Below, one piece after another: positions 41,101 through 50,005 of a DNA stretch of 54,131 bases. The position numbers and the translations under genes were made by a program. The number at the start of each line of letters is the position of its first letter. Position 1 is the stretch's first letter. The notes beneath the pieces were generated by a model. It was given only the letters and a program-made list of their open reading frames with translations. It ran no database searches and was not told the origin of the DNA. Origin of the DNA: Acidobacteriota bacterium. GTDB lineage: Bacteria > Acidobacteriota > Thermoanaerobaculia > Multivoradales > SZUA-115. The stretch spans positions 1 to 54,131 of the forward strand of contig JAJRVQ010000145.1 in the NCBI GenBank assembly GCA_024277255.1, written 5' to 3'.

Positions 41101-43533
41101 CTACGGATCGGTGGGCTGAAGCTTGACCGCCTCCGAGACCATCTCGGCGAACTCGGCTACGGCACCATCGCCCGCTTTGGCGGCGGCGACTTTGTTCGCC
41201 TCTTGGAGCACCCGTGTCAGGTCGCCCGTTTTCGCCCAGTAGGAGCCGCGCAGGATCTCGGCGAACTCGGCGACCACGGCGGCGAGACGCAGCGACGGCT
41301 TGGCGCGAGACCAGCTGCGGGCCAGGTCGCGGGTGCCGATCTCTTCGACCTTCTCGACCACCCGGTCGCTACCGACCGGCCGGTAACGTAGTCGCACCGT
41401 GGCCAAGTGCATCGGCGCTCCGCGGTGGGCGGAGGCGGCGGCCTCGGTCAGCTTGATCTCGTAGAGAGCGGTCACCGAATGACCGACCCCGATCTCACCG
41501 GCATCCACCGCGTCGTTGCGGAAGTCCTCATCCGCCACATCGCGGTTCTCGTAACCGAGAAGGCGGTAGCGGGAGACCGCGCGCTCATCGAACTCCACCT
41601 GGACCTTCGAGTCGAAAGCGAGGGTCTGGAGGGTACCGGTCAGGTTCTCGACGAAGATGCGCCGGGCCTCTTGGAGCTCATCGACATAGGCGTAGTTGCC
41701 GTTGCCGCGATCGGCCAGCTGCTCCATCAAGGTGTCGTTGTAGTTGCCCATGCCGAAGCCGACGGTGGTCAACTCGATACCGCGGCGGGCGCCGGCACCG
41801 ATGCGATCGAGGATCGATCCCGGGCCGGTGGCGCCGACGTTGGCCACCCCGTCGGAGCAGAGGATGATGCGGTTGATCGCACCGGGGCGCAGGTGGCGTT
41901 CGGCCTGGTCGTAGGCCAGCACCAACCCCTCTTCGGCATTGGTCGAGCCGCCGGAGCGCAGGCTATCGACGGCGGAGCGGATGGACTCCAGATCGCTCGT
42001 CGGCTCCAATACTACCCGGCCGCGGTCGCCATAGACCACCAGGCCGACCCGGTCCTCGGGGCCGAGCTGGCCGAGCAATAGGGCGAGCGCCCGCTTCACC
42101 AGCCCGAGCCGATTCTCCCGCTCCATCGAGCCCGAGACATCGACCACGAAGATCAACAGCGCCGGATCGCGCCGCCCTCGGGCCGCTTCGCGACCTTGAA
42201 TGCCGACTCGCAGTAGGCGATAGCGCTCCCCCTCGACGAAAGGCGTCGGCGCTCCTTCGAGAGTGATCGACAGGGCATCCTGCCCCTCGCGGGGAGCCCG
42301 GTCGCCGTAGTCGAAGTAGTTGACCATCTCCTCCACCCGCACCGCTGCCGGCGGCGGCTGAACACCGTCGCGCAGGAAGCGACGCACCTGGGTGTAGGAG
42401 CCGGTGTCGACATCGAGCGCGAAGGTCGAGAGGGCATCGTCTTCGGTATCGATGAAGGGGTTGACACCGTAGGACCTGTGGAACAGGTCGCCGTAGGCCG
42501 CATCGTTGGGCTCGGCCGTGCCGCCGGTCGAGGGCATGGGCTTCGGGACTTCGCCCAGCACGATCGCCTTGCCTTCGTAGCTCTCGGACTGATCGTAACT
42601 GGGTGAGGCGGCGATCGCCCGTGGGTCTGTGACGGTGACGCCCTCCGCCGCCCAGTTCTTGGCCTTGAGATTCCGGCGTGGAGAGTCCACGGCAGTCTTG
42701 TCAACGAGCACACCGGGAACGGACTGCGCGACAACCCAGGGATCCCGCGCGGTGGGCACACTTTCCGACTCAACGGAGGTGACCATCGTCCCCACACTGA
42801 TCTTGCGCTCATCCAAGAGTGGGCTCTCGGAAGTCACCGTGATGCTCTCTTCATAAACTTCCGGCTCATCAGACTTGCCAACCGGAGCAGAAGGTAGCGA
42901 CTGTCTCTCTTCGAGCGGTTGTGCCACCCGACCGGTTGGGCGACGCTCGAGCTTACCGGCGTCGGTCGACCTGCCTACGGTCGCCTTCGGCGACTTCTTC
43001 GCCGTGGCACGCGCAGCTTCTTGTCTCAGATATCCCCGCGCTCGCAACTGTCCTAGTTCAACCTCCGGGAGATCCACCACTTTGTCCGCTTCGGCCTGCG
43101 CCGTGCTGCCGGCGGGCATTTGCCCAGCCAGTTGTTCCTTGTCGGCCCTCTCCTCCCGCGCACTAACCGGTTCCGGCGCGTTCACTGATTCCGTCGGCTG
43201 CACGGCATCCATCTGCAACGTGGGCGCCACGGGCACGGCGGGAGTCGCTTGGGCCCTCGGTGCCTTTTCACTCGCCGGCCGTTCGATCTCGCGCAGGCTT
43301 CGCAAGCCAACGACGCCGGCGCCGAGGGCCACCACCACGGTGGCGGCGGCCAGCCAGGTGCGATGACGTAGAAAGGTGTGACCCGCCGGCGGTGGCACCG
43401 GCACCGGTTGCGTCGCCGGGAGCACCTCGGGAATCTCATCCTGGATCGCCTTGAGCAATCCCTCGGGCGGTGCGGGCGCTTCGCTGCCGCGCAGAAGGTC
43501 TTCCATGTCGTGGGTCTTGAGCTGTTTCATCAC
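41101..43533 (-). CDS. Membrane-anchored VWA-domain protein with a TonB-plug-like insert (YfbK-like)
   Basis: 810 residues. One transmembrane helix (about 59-80) splits a short cytoplasmic N-terminus (LKTHDMEDLLRGSEAPAPPE) from the exported part. Residues ~130-230 are low-complexity. Residues ~230-290 (ITVTSESPLLDERKISVGTM, RDPWVVAQSVPGVLVDK) resemble the TonB-receptor plug region. A von Willebrand A domain with MIDAS DVSGSMERENR lies near 463-475, and the YfbK-like C-terminal domain ends the protein. Its ATG overlaps the stop of the ECF sigma gene (ATGA), so the pair is co-translated. It may be the sigma factor's membrane partner; inferred. Confidence 0.8.
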   Translation of the reverse strand: MMKQLKTHDMEDLLRGSEAPAPPEGLLKAIQDEIPEVLPATQPVPVPPPAGHTFLRHRTWLAAATVVVALGAGVVGLRSLREIERPASEKAPRAQATPAVPVAPTLQMDAVQPTESVNAPEPVSAREERADKEQLAGQMPAGSTAQAEADKVVDLPEVELGQLRARGYLRQEAARATAKKSPKATVGRSTDAGKLERRPTGRVAQPLEERQSLPSAPVGKSDEPEVYEESITVTSESPLLDERKISVGTMVTSVESESVPTARDPWVVAQSVPGVLVDKTAVDSPRRNLKAKNWAAEGVTVTDPRAIAASPSYDQSESYEGKAIVLGEVPKPMPSTGGTAEPNDAAYGDLFHRSYGVNPFIDTEDDALSTFALDVDTGSYTQVRRFLRDGVQPPPAAVRVEEMVNYFDYGDRAPREGQDALSITLEGAPTPFVEGERYRLLRVGIQGREAARGRRDPALLIFVVDVSGSMERENRLGLVKRALALLLGQLGPEDRVGLVVYGDRGRVVLEPTSDLESIRSAVDSLRSGGSTNAEEGLVLAYDQAERHLRPGAINRIILCSDGVANVGATGPGSILDRIGAGARRGIELTTVGFGMGNYNDTLMEQLADRGNGNYAYVDELQEARRIFVENLTGTLQTLAFDSKVQVEFDERAVSRYRLLGYENRDVADEDFRNDAVDAGEIGVGHSVTALYEIKLTEAAASAHRGAPMHLATVRLRYRPVGSDRVVEKVEEIGTRDLARSWSRAKPSLRLAAVVAEFAEILRGSYWAKTGDLTRVLQEANKVAAAKAGDGAVAEFAEMVSEAVKLQPTDP

Positions 43534-44129
43534 CGGTTCTCCTCGTGCGTCGCCGTTTCTTGGACGGCACCGTCTTGCGTCACCTCGTCGTTGGCCAGCG
43601 CCAGGGCAAGCGCCGCGTAGGCCCGTTTGAGCCGTTTGCGGATGGCCACCGCCGTCACTCCAACCTCTCGGGCGATGTCGCGCGCCGACTGGCCACCCCA
43701 GAAGCGGGCGGTCACCGTGAAGCGCAGTTCCTCCGGCAAGCCGACCACGGCGCGGCGTAACCGTTCCGAGTCGGCGGCGAGGCCCAAGATCTCGTCAGGT
43801 AGAGGCCCGCCGTCGGCGAGAGCCTTAGCCTGCTCTTCGTCGAGCGGGGCGAGGCGGCGCGGGGTGCGGATGTGGTTGAGGAAGGTGGTGTAGGCGATGC
43901 GGTAGAGCCAGGTCGAGAGGCGGGCGCCGCCGCGGAAGTTGGGCAGGGCGACCCAGGCCTTGCGATAGCTCTCTTGGGTCAGATCGGCGGCCAGGTCGGC
44001 ATCGCCGCCGGTGAGTTTGAACAGCGCCGCCCATACCTCGCGGTAGGTGCGCTCCACCAACTCCTCGGCCGCGGCACGGTCACCGCTGGCGAGCGCCGCC
44101 AGCAGCGACGCCTCATCGCGTGGCTGCAT
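43530..44129 (-). CDS. ECF-type RNA polymerase sigma factor
   Basis: 199 residues from the ATG at 44129, preceded by TGGAGG at a 6-base spacing; an upstream ATG at 44183 lacks one. Region 2 includes LTQESYRKAWVALPNFRGG and the -10-contacting STWLYRIAYTTFLNHIR. Region 4 is the SARDIAREVGVTAVAIRKRL helix-turn-helix. It is typical sigma-70 family, ECF group. The gene overlaps its downstream neighbour, the VWA protein, by 4 bases (ATGA). The N-terminal part of that neighbour could act as an anti-sigma-like anchor, but no standard anti-sigma domain is evident. Confidence 0.9.
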   Translation of the reverse strand: MQPRDEASLLAALASGDRAAAEELVERTYREVWAALFKLTGGDADLAADLTQESYRKAWVALPNFRGGARLSTWLYRIAYTTFLNHIRTPRRLAPLDEEQAKALADGGPLPDEILGLAADSERLRRAVVGLPEELRFTVTARFWGGQSARDIAREVGVTAVAIRKRLKRAYAALALALANDEVTQDGAVQETATHEENR

Positions 44130-44273
44130 TGTCGGCCTCCAGGGCGCCGCCATGGGACGGGCGGATGCGTGTATTGCGTTCATGCCCGGTTGGACACAGC
44201 GCGACGCGAAAAGGAAACCGGCGGTTCTCTTGTCGCCCTGAATACCGTGTGGGAGCCCTGCCCACGACTCGCT

Positions 44274-45557
44274 TCAGCCGCTGTAACGCAGCTGGACGAC
44301 GGCTTCCATGTGGCCCGTCTGCGGGAAGAGATCGAGCAGGGTGATCGACTCGATGTTGAATCTCACCGCCAGCACCTTGAGGTCGCGGGCCAAGGTGGCG
44401 GGGTGACAGGAGACGTAGGTCAACCGGCGCGGTTTGCGCTCCAGCAGGGCGGCGCGAATCGGCACGCTGAGCCCGGCGCGCGGCGGATCGACCACCACCC
44501 GCGAGGCGCCGTCCGGCAGCCGCGGCAGCCAGCTCTCCACGGCTCGCGCCTCGACCTCGACCCCCCTCAGCCGGTTGCGCCGGGCGTTGATCCGCGCATA
44601 ACGCGCCGCCGCCCGGTCCCCCTCGACCGCTACCACGCGAGCGTAGCGACGAGCCAAGGGTAAGGTGAAGAGACCGACGCCACAGTAGAGATCGAAGGCC
44701 GTCTCCCCCTCTTCAGGGCCCACCACGACCTCGATCAACCGCTGCAGCAGACCGCGATGGGTCTGGAAGAAACAGTTGGCGTCGTAGGAATAGCTGTTCT
44801 CACCGACGGTGAGAGTGATCTCCCCCGAGGGTAATCCTTCGAGGCGGGGGGCCACCGTCACCGCCTGCGCATCCCCCGCCGCCAGGTCGATCCGCTGTGG
44901 CGGTTTCTTCCCCGTGCGGTCCATGTCGAGTGCGTCGGGGAGGGTGCTGATCATGGCCTCCAACTCCGGCACCAGAACCGGGCAGCGGGTCACCGGCACC
45001 AGGTCGTGCGTCCCCCGGCGCAGGTATCCCAAGGGCACAGGGCCGGCCACCAGCTTCTTTTCTTCGCTATCCGGCACCGACATGAAGAGCGGTGCGGTGC
45101 GCAGTTGGGTGCGCATACGGTAGCCCCACGGCTCTCCGGTAATGATCTCGACTTCGCCGGGCCAGGAGAGACCGCCCAACCGGCGCAGGGTCTCGACCAC
45201 CGCCTCGGCCTTGAGCCGCGACTGCTCGCCATCCTCGATGTGCTGGAGGTCGCAACCACCACAGTCCTCGAAGTGCGGGCACGGGGGCTGGCGGCGAGCC
45301 GGGCCGGGGGTGAGCACCTCGACGATCTCAGCGCGACCGTAACTCGGTCGCCGCTGGATCAGGCGCACCCGTAGCCGGTCGCCGGGAGCGCTGCGCGGCA
45401 CAAAGAGCGGTATCCCGCAGGAGCGAGCCAGCCCGTCGCCACCGGCGACGATCTTCTCGATGGTCACCTCGACTTCGTCGCTCGCGGCCGGCCGGCGCGC
45501 CTTGTCTTGCTCTGAACCTACTGCTTTGTCTGAACTCACGGCCTTCTCCGGACTCAC
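44274..45557 (-). CDS. rlmD: 23S rRNA (uracil-5-)-methyltransferase RlmD/RumA family
   Basis: Adds a methyl group to a uracil C5 in rRNA using SAM. 427 residues from a GTG at 45557 with GAGGAGG upstream. An N-terminal TRAM domain (about 25-85) is followed by the Fe-S cysteine set CPHFEDCGGCDLQH (about 92-105). SAM motif FDLYCGVGLFTLPLA (about 290-304), VVDPPRAGLS and the catalytic cysteine in YVSCHPATLARDL complete it. Whether it acts on 23S U1939 or another rRNA or tRNA uracil cannot be settled from sequence. Confidence 0.92.
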   Translation of the reverse strand: MSPEKAVSSDKAVGSEQDKARRPAASDEVEVTIEKIVAGGDGLARSCGIPLFVPRSAPGDRLRVRLIQRRPSYGRAEIVEVLTPGPARRQPPCPHFEDCGGCDLQHIEDGEQSRLKAEAVVETLRRLGGLSWPGEVEIITGEPWGYRMRTQLRTAPLFMSVPDSEEKKLVAGPVPLGYLRRGTHDLVPVTRCPVLVPELEAMISTLPDALDMDRTGKKPPQRIDLAAGDAQAVTVAPRLEGLPSGEITLTVGENSYSYDANCFFQTHRGLLQRLIEVVVGPEEGETAFDLYCGVGLFTLPLARRYARVVAVEGDRAAARYARINARRNRLRGVEVEARAVESWLPRLPDGASRVVVDPPRAGLSVPIRAALLERKPRRLTYVSCHPATLARDLKVLAVRFNIESITLLDLFPQTGHMEAVVQLRYSG

Positions 45558-45585
45558 GGCGGATCCTCCTCATCACCGAGTGACA

Positions 45586-46446
45586 CTATGACACCCGTTT
45601 CTCTCGCCGCTGCCGTCCTTGGCGCTCGCCAAAGACGATCAACCGGGGAGCCAAGTTGGCCATTCTCTTCTCAACGGCCTGGCGCAACTCATCGAGGCGG
45701 TGGCGCCGGCTCAAGTGAGTCAACACCAGTACCTCGTTGGCGAAGCAACCGACGCGCGCGGCCAGATCCGCCACATGCAAATGGCCGAACCGTCGTACCT
45801 TGGACTCCAGATCATCGCCGATAAAGGTGCATTCGAGGAGCAAGATGCGTGCCTCGAACAGGCGGGGTTCGAGGTCGAATACCCCTGCCGCCGTGTCGCC
45901 GCAGTAGGAGACTTCGATGCGCTCCTCGAACCGATCGATCACCTCGCCGGCCCGGCGGCGGCGGGCGAGTTCGACGCCCGGCATTCCGCGATAGGCGGGC
46001 GCCAGCATCCGGTGCGAGCGGATCAAATGGTAACCGAGGCTGGGCAGCACATGGTCGACGGCGAAGGGCTCGACACTCCATCCATGGCCCAGCTCCACCC
46101 GCTCGCCCGGCTCCAGTCCGCGCAACTCATAGCGGTATTCCACCTCTTCGAGCGCCGCGGCGGACTCGACAAAGGTCTCGACCGCTCGCCGTATGGGCCG
46201 GGGACAAAAGAGCCGGCAGGGGCCGAGGCCGTGCAAATTGCGTTGCGACAGCACGTAGGGCAAGCCCAGAGAATGGTCGAGATGGCCGTGGCTCAAGAAC
46301 AGGTCGCTGGCGCCGATCAGCCGCTGCGAACCGCGGCCCAGGTCGAATGCCAGCCCCGGCGGTTGAATCCGGAACCAGCTGCGGTCGGCGGCCCGACTCG
46401 CACCCTCGATGCGCAGGCTCTTGAAGTTGAGCGTGGTGACCGTCAG
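45586..46446 (-). CDS. MBL-fold hydrolase (RNase Z-like family)
   Basis: 286 residues if the CTG at 46446 is the start; it overlaps the GAPDH stop (CTGA). No ATG, GTG or TTG lies near in frame, so a rare CTG start with coupling is likely; the longer frame to 47067 is antisense to the GAPDH reading frame. The zinc motif HGHLDH is in SHGHLDHSLGLPYV (about residues 43-56). Additional ligands fit in CGDTAAG and the ECTFI and THLSRRH blocks. The family resembles tRNase Z and related phosphodiesterases, but the substrate is unproven. Confidence 0.78.
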   Translation of the reverse strand: MTVTTLNFKSLRIEGASRAADRSWFRIQPPGLAFDLGRGSQRLIGASDLFLSHGHLDHSLGLPYVLSQRNLHGLGPCRLFCPRPIRRAVETFVESAAALEEVEYRYELRGLEPGERVELGHGWSVEPFAVDHVLPSLGYHLIRSHRMLAPAYRGMPGVELARRRRAGEVIDRFEERIEVSYCGDTAAGVFDLEPRLFEARILLLECTFIGDDLESKVRRFGHLHVADLAARVGCFANEVLVLTHLSRRHRLDELRQAVEKRMANLAPRLIVFGERQGRQRREKRVS

Positions 46447-47507
46447 ATTTCCCGATAGAGCCAGCGGCGAATCGGATCGAGACGATGCTGGACACTGAGA
46501 GGATCGGGTTCGATGCGCCACAATGCGGCAGCCACCGAGGAGAGCAGCGAGTTGCCGTCCTGCGGAGTGAAACAGAAGCCGACGACTTCCCGACCGCGGC
46601 GAACCAGGAGGGTCGGGGTCACCACCACGGTCTGCGACAGGATGCGCCCGTAATAACCATGGTCGCGGCCAAAGCTGAAGATCAGATTGGCCTGCCGTTT
46701 GTCGGTCAACGCCACACGATGGTTGTCGCGCAGCCGTTGGATCACCTCTTCGAGGGAAGTTTCCCGGTTGAGGCTCATCTTGAACCAAATCGAGTGCATG
46801 TACTGGGTGTTGAGTTTGACCGCACTGGAGAAGAGATCGAGGTCCTTGCCCAGGGTGGAGAACAAGCTGTGCGCATCGCGTGCATGGTGGGTTCCGAAGT
46901 CGGGGTCGCCGTGCGTTCCCACCTGCGGCGCCGGGATGAAACCACCTCCCTGGGTGATGTCGTTGGCTCGGCGCATGCAGACAAAAGTCGCGTTGTCCAG
47001 GCAATAGCCGTTGTCGCCATCGTCGCAGATCGTCTTCACCAAGGTAGTGATGTTGTGCGTGTTGCACGAGACCACCTGGATGAAGCGATCTTCTTCGTCG
47101 ATCAGCACCTCATCGTTGACCCCGCGGGCGTAGGGCTTGCCGAATCCGAACTCGCTACCCTGGGCCAGGAAACCGCGCGGGCCGTCGAGTTTGGAGTAGA
47201 TCTCCGCCTTGTTGGCGTTGCCGGCCGGCGTGCAGTCGATCACCACCGTCGCCCGATCGAGCGCCTCGTGCGTCTCCAGACTTACCGTGTGGCCCAACTT
47301 CTCGAAGTCGCCGCGAACACCGTCGTCGGCGGCCAGCTTCGCGCCACGAGCCATCAGATGCTCGAGTTTGGCGAAGTCGCTCTTCAGTGCCGTGCGCTTG
47401 TGGAAGGTGACTTCGTCGATCCCCATGCGATCGCGAAAGTCGGTGAACAGGCCGATGAGCGGCTCGCCGATGGTCCCGGTACCTACGACGTGAACGATCG
47501 TCTTCAT
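46443..47507 (-). CDS. Type II (archaeal-type) glyceraldehyde-3-phosphate dehydrogenase
   Basis: 354 residues from the ATG at 47507. The N-terminal GTGTIGEPL (about 9-17) is the dinucleotide-binding motif of the type II family. The catalytic cysteine lies in VSCNTHNITTLV (about residue 146), as in archaeal GAPDH; bacterial-type GapA would have SCTTN. DHGYYGRILSQTVVVTPTLL supports the C-terminal domain. Homologues appear in some bacteria as second GAPDH copies. The MBL gene begins at its stop codon. It may be a bacterial GAPDH variant for gluconeogenesis; inferred. Confidence 0.85.
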   Translation of the reverse strand: MKTIVHVVGTGTIGEPLIGLFTDFRDRMGIDEVTFHKRTALKSDFAKLEHLMARGAKLAADDGVRGDFEKLGHTVSLETHEALDRATVVIDCTPAGNANKAEIYSKLDGPRGFLAQGSEFGFGKPYARGVNDEVLIDEEDRFIQVVSCNTHNITTLVKTICDDGDNGYCLDNATFVCMRRANDITQGGGFIPAPQVGTHGDPDFGTHHARDAHSLFSTLGKDLDLFSSAVKLNTQYMHSIWFKMSLNRETSLEEVIQRLRDNHRVALTDKRQANLIFSFGRDHGYYGRILSQTVVVTPTLLVRRGREVVGFCFTPQDGNSLLSSVAAALWRIEPDPLSVQHRLDPIRRWLYREI

Positions 47508-47719
47508 GGAATCTTCAACCTTTCCTCGCGAGGGGGCGATAGCCGGCGGCAAATCTCTTCAGAGGAGCTTGAATTACCTTGCAACGGCACCATCGAGGGA
47601 CGGTCGCCAAGGTCGACTTTACCACAGCGGTCACTGTCCAATTCCAGGAAATCCTAGCCAACACCGAGCGATTCCGGCCCCGTCCCGTCGCGGCTGGGGA
47701 GCTGACTCACCGTCGCCTT

Positions 47720-47953
47720 TCACTCCTCGGCCCCCGCATGGCGGCGGCCCCCGCGCCACTCGGGATCGCGGTTGGCGAACTGGTCGAGATCGCTGGGAAC
47801 CTCGATGATCGTGCGGCTGAGTTCCGGATCGCAGAGGTCGCCCTCGCACTCGTAGGTGTAGAGATTCCATTCCTCACCCTGCTCGAAACCGCACAAGGTC
47901 TGATAGGTATTGCATCGCCCGCACTTGACCGAGAGGTTGCGGATGTTGATCAT
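47720..47953 (-). CDS. Small zinc-ribbon protein
   Basis: 77 residues from the ATG at 47953, with GGGGAG 9 bases upstream; an ATG three codons earlier is too close to it. Cysteines are arranged as CGRCNTYQTLC and CEGDLC (about residues 12-45), enough for one zinc site. The tail is Arg/Gly-rich. Its 5' end overlaps that of the divergent VWFA gene by about 11 bases. I recognise no family. Confidence 0.6.
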   Translation of the reverse strand: MINIRNLSVKCGRCNTYQTLCGFEQGEEWNLYTYECEGDLCDPELSRTIIEVPSDLDQFANRDPEWRGGRRHAGAEE

Positions 47954-48971
47954 GCTTTCCATCTCCCCAGTATGGCCCCCGGCAAGCCCCCGACTCAAGC
48001 GGTGGTGGTGTCGTCTCGTTGCCACGACCTGCCTGCTCTTACCCGTCGCCGCCGGCTCCGCTGCCCTCGATCCGGCCAACGCGCAGAGCGACGTACCCGC
48101 CGGTCTGTTCAGCGAGGTGGTGGAGGTGGGCTCGATTCTGCTGCCGGTCGTCGCTCGCTCGGCCGACGGAAGTTACCTCACCGATCTCAAGCGGGGGGAC
48201 TTTCGCCTGCTGGTCGACAACGTGCCGGTACCGATCGAGTCCTTCGAGCGCCGCGCGGAGGCGCCGATCAGCGTCGTCTTCTTGCAAGATCTCTCCGGCA
48301 GCATGGCCACCGGCGGCCGGCTGGAGGCTAGCCGCCGGGCGGTTGGCCAGCTGCTGGCGCGAGCACGGCCCGGCGATGAATTCGCCGTCGCCACCTTCGC
48401 CGGCGGCGGGCTGAACGTCGAAGTGCCCTTCACCACCCACGTGGCCACGATCAACGAGGCGATGAGCCTGTGGCAAGCCTACGGCACCACCGCCCTGCAC
48501 GACGCAGTCGCCTGGTTACCGGAGATCGGAGCCGAAGGGCGGCACCCGAAGCGGGCCGCGATCCTGCTCACCGATGGGGCCGACAATGCCAGTTTGATCC
48601 CACCGCACGAGGCCAGGTCGATCGTTCGTCAGGCCCAGCTTCCGGTCTACGTCCTGGGGTTGGATTCGGGCGACCCGTATCAACTACAAGCCAGCGGCGC
48701 CAAGATGCATCGCTACGCCGACGTGCTGAACCTACTCGCCCACTTCACCGGCGGGCGCTACGTCGCGGCAGACTCCAAGACCGACCTGGGGCTGGCGATG
48801 GCCCAGATCATCGAAGAGCTGCGCCACCAATACGTGCTCTCCTTTCGCATGCAACGCAAAGGCAAGCGACGAGATCATCGCTTGCGTGTTGAGGTCGTCG
48901 GACGTAAAGTCCGCATCTCAACCCGCCAAGGATACCGAGGCACGCCACCCGCGGCATGGAAATTGCCTTAG
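47943..48971 (+). CDS. VWFA-related domain secreted protein
   Basis: 342 residues from the ATG at 47943 (AGAGG 6 bases upstream). The N-terminal signal segment (about 24-42, VATTCLLLPVAAGSAA) targets it to the periplasm. Residues ~85 on have the VWA fold of 'VWFA-related' Acidobacterial proteins: FLQDLSGSMATGG with MIDAS residues, DEFAVATFAGG, and ILLTDGADNASLIPPHE. Such proteins are plentiful in Acidobacteriota. Function unknown. It converges with nothing and is followed by the OmpA-type gene on the same strand, which begins 137 bases later. Its start overlaps the zinc-ribbon gene. Confidence 0.82.
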   Translation: MLIMLSISPVWPPASPRLKRWWCRLVATTCLLLPVAAGSAALDPANAQSDVPAGLFSEVVEVGSILLPVVARSADGSYLTDLKRGDFRLLVDNVPVPIESFERRAEAPISVVFLQDLSGSMATGGRLEASRRAVGQLLARARPGDEFAVATFAGGGLNVEVPFTTHVATINEAMSLWQAYGTTALHDAVAWLPEIGAEGRHPKRAAILLTDGADNASLIPPHEARSIVRQAQLPVYVLGLDSGDPYQLQASGAKMHRYADVLNLLAHFTGGRYVAADSKTDLGLAMAQIIEELRHQYVLSFRMQRKGKRRDHRLRVEVVGRKVRISTRQGYRGTPPAAWKLP

Positions 48972-49107
48972 GACTGTTTGTCGCCAGCCACCCGCGCCTC
49001 CCGCGGGGCAACGAGATTTCGGCGACGAAGAGGCCGCATGGGAGAGAGTCTCCACCCCTTGGATGTCGAAATGGGGAGAGAAAGATCTTGTACAAGGAGA
49101 AAACGGT

Positions 49108-49749
49108 ATGAGGATTCGTTGGGCAACCTTAGTGATCGCCTTGGCGATCGTCGTCTCCGGCTGCGCCACCAAGAAGTACGTCCGCGGCGAAGTCGAAACG
49201 CTGAAGAGTCGGGTGGATGAAGTGCAAGGCCAGGTCGAAGAGAACCAGACCGCGGTGCGCAACAACCAGGAATCGCTCGACGGCCAAGGGCATCGCATCG
49301 ACCAGCAGGGAGAGCAGATCGAGGCGACCTCGAAGACCGCCCAAGATGCGCTGAATCGAGCCACCAGCGCTGGCATCCTGGCGCAAGGCAAGCTGCTCTA
49401 CGAGGTCGCACTGACCGACGACAAGGTGCGATTCGGCTTCGACAAGTCGGAGCTCAGCGAGGGCGCCCGCACGGCGCTGGATGAGTTCGCCACCCAGCTG
49501 AGGGCCGAGAACCGCGATGTCTACATCGAGATTCAAGGTCACACCGACTCGGTCGGCCCTGAAGCCCACAACTACGACCTGGGCCTGGAGCGGGCGGAAG
49601 CGGTACGACGCTACCTCAACGCCAAGGGCGGTATCCCGCTGCACCGGATGTCGGTCATCTCCTACGGCAAGCTGGAGCCCATCGCCGACAACAAGACCCG
49701 CGAAGGCCGCGCCATCAACCGGCGGGTGATGTTGGTGGTCTTAGAGTAA
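49108..49749 (+). CDS. OmpA-family peptidoglycan-binding lipoprotein
   Basis: 213 residues from the ATG at 49108, with AAGGAG upstream. A lipobox (VVSGC, Cys18) predicts lipidation at the outer membrane. Residues ~20-85 are a coiled coil with ETLKSRVDEVQGQVEENQ. The OmpA C-terminal domain follows, with the peptidoglycan-binding residues in GHTDSVGPEAHNYDLGLERA. A strong terminator lies after the stop. It anchors the outer membrane to the cell wall. Confidence 0.9.
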   Translation: MRIRWATLVIALAIVVSGCATKKYVRGEVETLKSRVDEVQGQVEENQTAVRNNQESLDGQGHRIDQQGEQIEATSKTAQDALNRATSAGILAQGKLLYEVALTDDKVRFGFDKSELSEGARTALDEFATQLRAENRDVYIEIQGHTDSVGPEAHNYDLGLERAEAVRRYLNAKGGIPLHRMSVISYGKLEPIADNKTREGRAINRRVMLVVLE

Positions 49750-49804
49750 AAGGCTATCTCGGGTGGAGAGGAATCCGGGAATTTCTCCAGTCTCCTCACC
49801 ACAC

Positions 49805-49850
49805 CGCGGAGAGGGTCGAGCCTGCTCCACCCTCTCCGCGCAATCTTCTT
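49805..49850 (+). terminator. Intrinsic terminator after the OmpA-type gene
   Basis: A perfect 12-bp stem (CGCGGAGAGGGT at 49805-49816 with 49829-49840) and a 12-base loop, followed by a T-rich run (aatcttctt). Likely stops transcription before the amidase gene. Confidence 0.7.
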
Positions 49851-50005
49851 GTGCTCGGACACCGCGAGTTGCGAGTTGCGCTGGCGCCGTTTAGCGACTA
49901 CCCTGGTTGACGTGCAGGCTTGCACATATCGACAATCATCAGTGGTCGCTCGCAGCGGCCCGGGGTTGAGGCCGTCCGCTTGGCGATCTGCACCAGGAGG
50001 ACACC

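Noticed and set aside
46447..47067. Upstream extension of the MBL hydrolase frame
   Set aside because: It lies in another frame of the GAPDH gene on the same strand and has no family match; the MBL homology begins at about 46446.
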